A DNA stretch of 9,478 nucleotides from UBA4823 sp034436035 (GTDB lineage Bacteria; Chloroflexota; Anaerolineae; Anaerolineales; UBA4823). Shown piece by piece: positions 1 through 5,019 of the stretch (position 1 is the stretch's first letter; every line of letters starts with the position of its first letter). The stretch spans positions 1 through 9,478 of the forward strand of contig DAOTVW010000198.1 in NCBI GenBank assembly GCA_034436035.1. Reading direction: 5' to 3'. A program made the position numbers and the translations under genes. The notes beneath the pieces are model-generated. The model saw only the letters and a program-made list of their open reading frames with translations, did not search any database and was not told the origin of the DNA.

Positions 1-1911
1 AATTCGACTCAAGAATTAGAGGATTCTGGCGACCCATATTTTGCCGCTCCGGGCCAATCTGCCCCAGCGGTAGATGATCTGTTGGATCCAAACGCAGAAA
101 ACGAAGAAGCTAATCCTAACTCTGGTGGATCTATTCCTGATAAGGATGGCGACACTGGCACAAAGGATAGTGATATCTCTACGTTACCCGGCTCAGCTAG
201 TGGCGATAATGCCAATGAAAATGTGGATGATCCTAAAGATACCCAAGATACTCCTGGTGGGGAAGATGACCAGGATTCAAATGATGATTCCACTGATGAC
301 TCCGAAAATTCATCCGACGATGATGATGAGCAAGGAGCCCGCAAATCGGGTGCCAAGCAAGATCAAGATGATGATGCCAGTGATCAAGATGATAATGATA
401 ACAGCGGCGAAGGTGGTCTAGGCGAAGAGGATACTAGCGAAAATAGCACAGATTCAGCCGCCGGTGGAATCAGTATGGATGACGGCCCTGAGCGTGTAGA
501 TCCTACTAATTCTGATAAACCGGAAGGCGCTGATGGTGATCCTGATGGTATGCAGGGAGATCCCAGCGAGAATCCTCAAGATCCAGCAAATGTAAATCCT
601 GAGGAACAATATGAGCAGCAGTATGCCGAAGATCAGGATGCAGAGTCAAAAACTGGCTACGAGGCTGGAGATGTTTGCCCCAATTGCGGTGAAGGAATTC
701 TAGAGCCTATTGGATCTACTCCTGTAGCCGATGAAACAGATAATCCCAACAATGAACAAATGCCTCCTCCTCAAGGTGATGCAGATCCCTCCGACGACCC
801 AGTAGCATCCAAGGAAATTCCTAAAACGTCCGGTCGAATGAGCTATGAGAGCACACAAAGGTTGAGTAAGGCAGAAGGAGATTTTAGTATGCCAGAGAAG
901 AATCCAGCAGCAGCACGCAGACAAGCTTTGTTTACTGCTCTAAATCAAAATGCCAAGATGTTACGCCGCCAGGCTGCTGCTGGTGTACAAGAGCGCCTTT
1001 TGCGTCAAGCCATCGAAGCTCGTACCGCTACGCTTGAGGCCCAGATTTTCCGTCTAGCTGAATTAGTCGGAGCCGAGAGCGATCGTGTACTTGCATCTCT
1101 AAATGAAAAGGGTTTCCAGACCCATGCATCTTTGGTCCACAAGGCTGCTCTTATTCGTACCGCCGATGAGCGTGACCCTGCTCAGCCAATTCCTGAGCCA
1201 CCCGCTGGCGCTCCTGTAGTTACCGAGCAGGAAGCTGCTCAGCCAGCCGCTCGTGCAGATGTTACCCAGATGGGTGCTTCTCCTATTACAGATGTATCAG
1301 CAGACGCAACAATTGCTGTAGATCAGCCCTATGGTGAAGTGGCATTCGAACCGCTGAATCTAAATCAGGTTGACGTTACTCAGCCTATTGAGGGTACTCA
1401 GGGACACCTACCTCCGGAGCAGACCATTGTTCCTGTTGAGGTTCGTGTTGGAGATCCTGACAAGGCTACTCCTTCCTTCCCAATTACCTGGGGTGGAGAG
1501 GGTCCTATTGTTGGCGGATCAGTGGGTACTGGTGGACCTGACGTACAGCGTGCTCCAGATAGCCCGCCTGCTGTTATGCCTGGCACCACGGCAAGTCGTG
1601 ATCGTACCTATTCGTCTTTGCGCCTAGCTCGTCTTCGTATTCAGGCTGGTATTGCTCCTGCCGATGCGGATGACTTGGTAATTTCGGCAGCCATTGATGG
1701 AAATAGCGATATGACGAACGATATTATCAATCGTGAAATCGCAACACTTCAGGGTGTAGTTGCCTCTCGCCAGGCACCGAGAACAGCCTCTCGTAGCTTG
1801 GTTCCTCGTCCCATGACAGATAGAGAGCCTGCTTCATTTGCCGGTACCGGACCAATTCAGTCACACGGCAGCCTAACGGCTGTATCAGATGACGAATTTT
1901 GGGACGCATAA
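1..1911 (+). CDS. Acidic putative capsid scaffold/assembly protein, 5' partial
   Basis: The frame is open from base 1 without a stop, so the gene starts left of the window; an in-frame TTG at 82 has no convincing ribosome-binding site and is probably internal. The visible part is 636 residues. Residues 1 to about 285 are low-complexity and rich in Asp, Glu, Ser, Asn and Gly. The only two cysteines form CPNC (residues 226-229), followed by Gly-Glu-Gly as in half a zinc ribbon. Residues about 300-390 are Ala/Leu/Arg/Gln-rich and probably helical. A Pro/Val/Thr-rich linker follows. The C-terminal segment (about 532-636) has basic-hydrophobic helices and ends in SDDEFWDA. Acidic character, helical content and position just upstream of a decoration-like gene and the capsid gene suggest a scaffold or capsid assembly protein, possibly the end of a larger protease-scaffold polypeptide. 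No protease motif is visible here. The coding frame is secure; the function is inferred. Confidence 0.7.
   Translation, partial: NSTQELEDSGDPYFAAPGQSAPAVDDLLDPNAENEEANPNSGGSIPDKDGDTGTKDSDISTLPGSASGDNANENVDDPKDTQDTPGGEDDQDSNDDSTDDSENSSDDDDEQGARKSGAKQDQDDDASDQDDNDNSGEGGLGEEDTSENSTDSAAGGISMDDGPERVDPTNSDKPEGADGDPDGMQGDPSENPQDPANVNPEEQYEQQYAEDQDAESKTGYEAGDVCPNCGEGILEPIGSTPVADETDNPNNEQMPPPQGDADPSDDPVASKEIPKTSGRMSYESTQRLSKAEGDFSMPEKNPAAARRQALFTALNQNAKMLRRQAAAGVQERLLRQAIEARTATLEAQIFRLAELVGAESDRVLASLNEKGFQTHASLVHKAALIRTADERDPAQPIPEPPAGAPVVTEQEAAQPAARADVTQMGASPITDVSADATIAVDQPYGEVAFEPLNLNQVDVTQPIEGTQGHLPPEQTIVPVEVRVGDPDKATPSFPITWGGEGPIVGGSVGTGGPDVQRAPDSPPAVMPGTTASRDRTYSSLRLARLRIQAGIAPADADDLVISAAIDGNSDMTNDIINREIATLQGVVASRQAPRTASRSLVPRPMTDREPASFAGTGPIQSHGSLTAVSDDEFWDA
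361..393 (+). repeat. Short in-frame direct repeat in acidic region
   Basis: The 12-base unit GATCAAGATGAT occurs at 361-372 and 382-393, exactly 21 bases (seven codons) apart, and encodes DQDD twice. It sits in a stretch of repeated GAT codons. This fits slippage-driven growth of a disordered acidic segment rather than a functional DNA repeat. Confidence 0.6.
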
Positions 1912-1959
1912 ACACTGTTAAAAGTCTACTGACGCCTAGTAAAGGCTGAATAAGTTACA

Positions 1960-1986
1960 CGGATCGTTTAGCCGATTCGGAGAGGA
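1960..1986 (+). promoter_or_regulatory. Hairpin abutting the Shine-Dalgarno of the decoration-like gene
   Basis: In the 80-base spacer after the acidic protein gene, CGGATCG (1960-1966) pairs with CGATTCG (1973-1979), giving seven pairs including one G-U around a six-base loop. The stem ends inside the purine-rich ribosome-binding site GGAGAGGA (1979-1986), five bases before the ATG at 1992. A smaller stem, GCCT/AGGC, lies at about 1934-1946. The hairpin could modulate ribosome access or stabilise the 5' end of a processed mRNA. No clear promoter is seen in the spacer. Confidence 0.4.
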
Positions 1987-1991
1987 TTAAA

Positions 1992-2627
1992 ATGCTTAGA
2001 GTACAGCTAAATCAAAACTATTTGAAGCGCACGATCCGTCCTAATTATGCTTGGACTCAGGCAACCCCTAAGAGCGGTTTCTTGGATCCAGCTTGGAATC
2101 GCAGCGTACCGATCTGGCCCGGTATGGTCTTTATGAAGACTAGTGGTTATTCCGGTTATACCGGTCCTTACCAGACCTTCGGCTCTACTCAGGGTGGACC
2201 AAACTTCACTCTAATCAATGGTGTAGGTGAGCCTGCTGGTTTGGTAGGTCAATACATTGGTGGAGATGGCGTTGACGAGCTTTTGGAGACTGGTATTTCT
2301 GCCCTTGCTATTTGGACCCTAGATCCCGATGCTGAATTTGAAATCCTAGCTCCCGCATTCGACGCTAGCCTAACTTGGGCCGATCCAGGTAATGGTGTAG
2401 ATGTTCTTATCTACGGTCGTACCGCTAACCTAGCAAATGCTGTTGGTCTGAATGGTTACGGTGGTCCTATTGCTGAAGGTAATTACACCGGTACTTATGG
2501 CCTTCAGGGTCAGCTTGTAACGAGTGCCGATGCTAATGCTTCTACACAGCCTGTTGCTCGACTAATCGCAGTGAACAGCCCAACCTCCATCACCATTGGC
2601 GGCTTGACTCCTCGTCACGCAATGTAA
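1992..2627 (+). CDS. Putative capsid decoration (cement) protein
   Basis: This 211-residue protein starts at an ATG with a strong AGAGGA site (1981-1986) five bases upstream. It has no signal peptide, no cysteines and no long hydrophobic helix. It is rich in Gly, Thr, Pro, Tyr and Trp. The basic N-terminal stretch (LKRTIRPNYAW, about residues 11-21) precedes a beta-type body that includes LETGISALAIWTLDPDAEF around residues 96-114 and DVLIYGR around 136-142. I do not recognise a named family. Many phages encode a small capsid-stabilising or decoration protein immediately before the major capsid gene, and the size, beta-rich composition and slot fit that. A head-tail joining protein or another minor head protein is an alternative. 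The gene itself is secure; the role is inferred mainly from position. Confidence 0.6.
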   Translation: MLRVQLNQNYLKRTIRPNYAWTQATPKSGFLDPAWNRSVPIWPGMVFMKTSGYSGYTGPYQTFGSTQGGPNFTLINGVGEPAGLVGQYIGGDGVDELLETGISALAIWTLDPDAEFEILAPAFDASLTWADPGNGVDVLIYGRTANLANAVGLNGYGGPIAEGNYTGTYGLQGQLVTSADANASTQPVARLIAVNSPTSITIGGLTPRHAM

Positions 2628-2668
2628 TTTTAAGCCACAGGTCAATCTAAGAGAAGGAAATAAAAGTA

Positions 2669-3664
2669 ATGTCTAATTTAGTGGCCGCAGCAAGTGGCTT
2701 GAAGCCTAGAACAGCAAAGAAGTCCGACGACTACGTTGCAGATATTTTGCGTCGTCGTGGTGGAGACGGCAATGCTCCTACTTTGACCCATGAGGCCAAG
2801 GTAAAGAAGCTTGCTTTGATCCTTCAGGACGAAGTAAATGGTATCCGCCGTCTTGGCGTGGGTATGGTTGGTCCTATCCAGCTTAAGCTTCGTTATCAGG
2901 GCATTCTGCGTAACGTACTTATTGAGGACCCGGTAACTCCTGGTACCCCGGTTGAGTACGATGTATGGGATGACTTGGGTCAGGCATATATCATGTCTGG
3001 TACTGAAGGCGAAGTACGAGTAACCCCATTCGAAGGCAAGCGTGTACCGATTAGATTCTGGCGTATTGCTTCCCGTCCTGCTATTCGTAAGGAAGACCTT
3101 TTCTATCTGCGTATCAACGCTGTAGAGCAGGCTCAGGACGAAACCAAGCAGGCAATCATGAAGCAGGAGGATAGTCGCCTTTTGATCATCCTTCAGGCTG
3201 CATTGACTGACTATGCTACTCGCCCGGACCACGTAGTTACCCCTAACCACACGGTTTATGAGGCTTCCGGTTACTTCACCCCTCAATCGATGTATACCGC
3301 TGTTGCTCAGACCGACATGCACGAATTGCCTTCGGGTCGTATGCTTGTCAATCCGTTTGATTATCGTGACTTCTTCCGTTGGGATATCAACACGACTGGT
3401 TGGGCATTCAAGGACCGTATCGTTGCTGGTGAGCAGATCACCACATTCGGTGAATTCCAGTTCCAGCGTTCTATCATGGTACCTCAGGGTCAAATGTACT
3501 TGCTACCTAACCCTGACTTCCTCGGTGTATTCCCAGTTCTTTACTCGCTAGACGTTGAGGAAAATCACAATGTCGAAGCCTTCTGGAAGGGTTGGGTATT
3601 CGATGAAATGGTATCGATGGCAATTCTGAATCCACGTGGTATTGCAACGGTACTCAAGGGATAA
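2669..3664 (+). CDS. Major capsid protein, HK97 fold
   Basis: This 331-residue protein probably forms the icosahedral head shell. The ATG is preceded by AGAAGGA (2652-2658). A short basic N-terminus (about residues 1-40) leads directly into the folded region with no long N-terminal delta-like domain, consistent with scaffolding supplied by a separate protein. The segment at about residues 105-145 (acidic beta strand, SGTEGEVRV, then KRVPIRFWRIASRP) resembles the E-loop region. It is followed by a long amphipathic helix (RKEDLFYLRINAVEQAQDET, then a QEDSRLL motif) typical of the HK97 spine helix and the Asp/Glu-Asp segment after it. The later part is P-domain and A-domain-like beta/alpha sequence ending in a strand near the C-terminus. 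It follows the decoration-like gene by 41 bases and is closed by a strong terminator-like hairpin, as expected for a very highly expressed gene. The assignment rests on recalled family pattern, not on a database search. Confidence 0.82.
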   Translation: MSNLVAAASGLKPRTAKKSDDYVADILRRRGGDGNAPTLTHEAKVKKLALILQDEVNGIRRLGVGMVGPIQLKLRYQGILRNVLIEDPVTPGTPVEYDVWDDLGQAYIMSGTEGEVRVTPFEGKRVPIRFWRIASRPAIRKEDLFYLRINAVEQAQDETKQAIMKQEDSRLLIILQAALTDYATRPDHVVTPNHTVYEASGYFTPQSMYTAVAQTDMHELPSGRMLVNPFDYRDFFRWDINTTGWAFKDRIVAGEQITTFGEFQFQRSIMVPQGQMYLLPNPDFLGVFPVLYSLDVEENHNVEAFWKGWVFDEMVSMAILNPRGIATVLKG

Positions 3665-3696
3665 TTTCAAATCTCTTAATAATCTAGCCGCAACAT

Positions 3697-3732
3697 TAAG
3701 AAAGGCTCCTTTTCCTTGGGGAGCCTTTCTTA
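3697..3732 (+). terminator. Intrinsic terminator-like hairpin after the capsid gene
   Basis: The arms at 3697-3709 (TAAGAAAGGCTCC) and 3720-3732 (GGAGCCTTTCTTA) are perfectly complementary over 13 bp, around a 10-base loop that itself contains CCTTGG. The stem is GC-rich near the loop and A/T-rich at the base. Its descending arm ends TTTCTT, a pyrimidine tract within the stem rather than a long T run after it. It lies 33 bases after the capsid stop codon. It probably reduces or ends transcription of the head operon and protects the 3' end of the capsid mRNA; partial readthrough into the appendage genes is likely. Confidence 0.75.
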
Positions 3733-3739
3733 CTGTCTA

Positions 3740-3771
3740 GTTTTCATTCAGACCAGCTAAAGAGTGAAAAC
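3740..3771 (+). promoter_or_regulatory. Second hairpin in the post-capsid spacer
   Basis: GTTTTCATTC (3740-3749) pairs with GAGTGAAAAC (3762-3771), giving ten pairs with one G-U around a 12-base loop. It begins eight bases after the first hairpin and ends eight bases before the third structured element. It is A/T-rich and lacks a following T tract, so it is not a typical terminator. A processing site, part of a larger RNA fold or a protein-binding site are all possible. Confidence 0.45.
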
Positions 3772-3779
3772 ATAAGTCT

Positions 3780-3853
3780 TACGGTGGGTGTGTCACTTCG
3801 TCTTAGTCTGTGGTGGTCCTATTTCGAAGGTTCGGACCCCACCGTATTTTTTT
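3780..3853 (+). terminator. Long-loop hairpin with internal pairing and T7 tract (attenuator-like)
   Basis: TACGGTGGG (3780-3788) and CCCACCGTA (3838-3846) form a perfect 9-bp closing stem and are followed at once by seven T's (3847-3853). Inside the 49-base loop, GTCC (3816-3819) pairs with GGAC (3834-3837) and would stack directly on the closing stem. CTTCG (3796-3800) can pair with CGAAG (3825-3829), which crosses the former and would make a pseudoknot. GGTGG (3812-3816) can instead pair with CCACC (3839-3843), competing for the 3' arm of the closing stem. The T tract abuts the AGGA ribosome-binding site of the next ORF. It fits an intrinsic terminator, an attenuator or a small structured RNA. 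It is not a tRNA: there is no anticodon arm and no 7-base T loop. Confidence 0.5.
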
Positions 3854-3864
3854 AGGATGGCATT

Positions 3865-3936
3865 ATGGGGCTTGGCGGAATTATTGGACTTCTGATTCTT
3901 ATCATCCTTATTGTTGTTTTGTTTCGTTTGCTTTAA
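3865..3936 (+). CDS. 23-residue hydrophobic membrane microprotein
   Basis: ATG to TAA encodes MGLGGIIGLLILIILIVVLFRLL, which is almost entirely Gly, Ile, Leu and Val with one Arg near the C-terminus. AGGA at 3854-3857 is spaced seven bases from the ATG, a good ribosome-binding site. The peptide could form one membrane-spanning helix with an in-register GxGG start. It resembles, by pattern, the short Gly-Leu-Ile-rich membrane peptides (DUF3309-like or similar) found in bacteria and phages, but it is too short for a reliable family call. Possible roles include a virion membrane-interacting peptide, a holin-like or host-membrane modulator, or a leader peptide coupled to the T-tract structure just upstream. 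The absence of any charged residue except Arg and the precise ribosome-binding site argue against chance, although T-rich DNA readily encodes hydrophobic residues. Confidence 0.55.
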   Translation: MGLGGIIGLLILIILIVVLFRLL

Positions 3937-3965
3937 AACCTGTTAGTGGGGTAATCAGAGCATCG

Positions 3966-3985
3966 AAAGATTGAATTCAAACTTT
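3966..3985. promoter_or_regulatory. Imperfect 20-base dyad before the Gp80-like gene
   Basis: The ten-base palindrome TTGAATTCAA (3971-3980) is flanked by single unpaired A's and then by AAAG (3966-3969) and its complement CTTT (3982-3985). This leaves 18 of 20 positions symmetrical. The dyad ends two bases before the AAAGG ribosome-binding site (3988-3992). A perfect DNA dyad with no loop suits a dimeric DNA-binding protein better than an RNA hairpin, but it is AT-rich and could be fortuitous. Confidence 0.35.
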
Positions 3986-3998
3986 TGAAAGGTACTTT

Positions 3999-4355
3999 AT
4001 GGCCCGTGCTTCTGTAACTGCTGAAAATGATGCTCTGACTGCCCTTCAGACGCCTTGTGCTTATATTTCCCTACACTCAGCCGATCCGGGTACTACGGGC
4101 GCCTCAGAGATTTCTGGAGGGTCCTACGCCCGTGTTGCAGTGACTTGGGGTGCTGCGTCTGGTGGATCTATGGCAAATACCAACGCTTTGACTATTAATG
4201 TACCTGCTGGAACCACTGTAGCCTATTTCGGTCTTTGGTCTGCTGGTACTTCTGGCACCTATGCGGTAGGTGGAGCATTGTCTTCATCTCAGACTTTTAA
4301 TACTGCTGGTACCCTAACGATCGCTGCTGGTGGTTTGACTCTAGGCGCATCGTAA
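3999..4355 (+). CDS. Gp80-like phage tail protein
   Basis: This 118-residue protein starts at an ATG with AAAGG (3988-3992) six bases upstream. The pattern is characteristic of a widespread small phage protein, often labelled tail fibre or Gp80-like: a short helix at residues 1-18 (ENDALTAL), then YISLHSADPGTTGASE (about 22-37), YARVAVTWGAASGG (44-57), a VPAGTTVAYFGLWSAGTSGTY segment (69-89), and a repetitive C-terminal strand pair with TAGTLTIAAG. It has one cysteine at residue 20 and no signal peptide. The family is typically found among tail or appendage genes, and here it opens the appendage block. The exact virion location is not established by the sequence. The family call is fairly firm; the structural role is inferred. 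Confidence 0.75.
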   Translation: MARASVTAENDALTALQTPCAYISLHSADPGTTGASEISGGSYARVAVTWGAASGGSMANTNALTINVPAGTTVAYFGLWSAGTSGTYAVGGALSSSQTFNTAGTLTIAAGGLTLGAS

Positions 4356-4368
4356 TTCGGAGTATTAA

Positions 4369-5019
4369 ATGGCACTCGATATTTTAACTAATTATGTCGA
4401 GGCAACTGTTACCTCCGGTGGTACGACTGCTCCTGCTGCTGGTAATTCAGAAACCTGGACCGTTACCACTAATGAGAACTGGCCTGTTTTAAGCGCATCT
4501 CAGCAAATCCGAGTGATGGATAAAGCTGATCTTGGCGCTACCAGTGGTTATGAAATTATGTTGGTTACAGCTAATGCTAATGGTACAGGTGTTAGTTGGA
4601 CTGTCACCCGAGGAATAGAGGGTACCACCCCTAAGCCACATTTAGCAGCATGGACTGCTACTCCTGCTGCCACCTCGGGCGCATTTGACGGTCGCTATCA
4701 GCAAATTGGTACCGGTGCAGCCGCAAATCTAACAATCAATAATCAAACAGGCACTACCTATACAGTTTTGTCCAGTGATGTAGGCGCATTAATTGTTATG
4801 GATAATGCTGCTGCAAATACTGTCACCCTCCCAACAGGAATGACAATTGGAGATGAATTCCGAGTATTGCAATCGGGAGCAGGCTCTACTTCTTTTGTTG
4901 CTGGTGCTGGAGCTACAGTAGAAACTGCTTCTAGTCTCATTGCTAGAGCGCAATGGTCACAAATTGTGGCTACGGTTATTGCTACTAATACTTACGTGGT
5001 GGGAGGAGACACGCAGTAA
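4369..5019 (+). CDS. Two-part tail-fibre-like structural protein
   Basis: This 216-residue protein starts at an ATG with GGAG (4359-4362) six bases upstream, only 13 bases after the previous stop. The N-terminal part (about residues 1-110) has the SxxQQIRVMDKADLGATSGYEIM stretch, an MLVTANANG turn and the TVTRGIEGTTPKPH motif. That motif resembles the RGxEGTxxxxH signature seen in many phage fibre and baseplate-associated proteins. A flexible Ala/Thr/Gly hinge leads to a second beta-rich part (about 117-216) containing YTVLSSDVGALIVMDN, NTVTLPTG and GDEFRVLQSGAGS. This resembles a compact repeat domain found in other phage fibres. No cysteine or membrane segment is present. Its stop codon overlaps the next start, implying coupled translation. 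Probably a structural subunit of a fibre or its adaptor. Confidence 0.68.
   Translation: MALDILTNYVEATVTSGGTTAPAAGNSETWTVTTNENWPVLSASQQIRVMDKADLGATSGYEIMLVTANANGTGVSWTVTRGIEGTTPKPHLAAWTATPAATSGAFDGRYQQIGTGAAANLTINNQTGTTYTVLSSDVGALIVMDNAAANTVTLPTGMTIGDEFRVLQSGAGSTSFVAGAGATVETASSLIARAQWSQIVATVIATNTYVVGGDTQ

Larger units (their letters stand above)
3665..3998 (+). other. Structured spacer between capsid and appendage genes
   Basis: This 334-base interval is far longer than the other gaps (10 to 80 bases, or overlaps). It contains, in order, a 13-bp terminator-like hairpin (3697-3732), a 10-bp hairpin (3740-3771), a long closed-stem element ending in T7 (3780-3853), a 23-codon hydrophobic ORF (3865-3936) and an imperfect 20-base dyad (3966-3985). 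It marks the boundary between two transcription units or expression levels. I see no convincing sigma70-type promoter in it, so downstream expression may depend on readthrough or on a phage-specific promoter. Confidence 0.7.

Noticed and set aside
74..421. 115-codon frame in the +2 register within the acidic gene
   Set aside because: Its Met/Ile/Lys-rich product is what repeated GAT-type codons give when shifted by one base. It has no ribosome-binding site and is fully inside the acidic reading frame.
2678..3493. 271-codon open frame on the - strand opposite the major capsid gene
   Set aside because: It is fully antisense to a well-supported capsid gene, has no good ribosome-binding site, and its translation looks like unstructured mixed composition with many cysteines. 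Long antisense frames are expected from the codon bias of the sense gene.
3244..3551. 97-codon + strand frame inside the capsid gene and other 60-85 codon shadow frames (for example at 1370, 6104 and 6631)
   Set aside because: All lie wholly within strong genes in another register, lack ribosome-binding sites, and give low-complexity or Arg/Leu/Ser-rich translations.
3735..3753. GTCT/AGAC inverted repeat overlapping the second hairpin
   Set aside because: Four base pairs only, and it competes with the much stronger 10-bp stem at 3740-3771.
3780..3846. Possible tRNA or tRNA-like gene (acceptor-like stem, GGTTCGGACC similar to a T arm)
   Set aside because: Only 67 bases lie between the stem ends, the would-be T loop is 14 bases, the GGTTCG is not positioned in a 5-bp/7-base T arm, and there is no anticodon arm or D arm.
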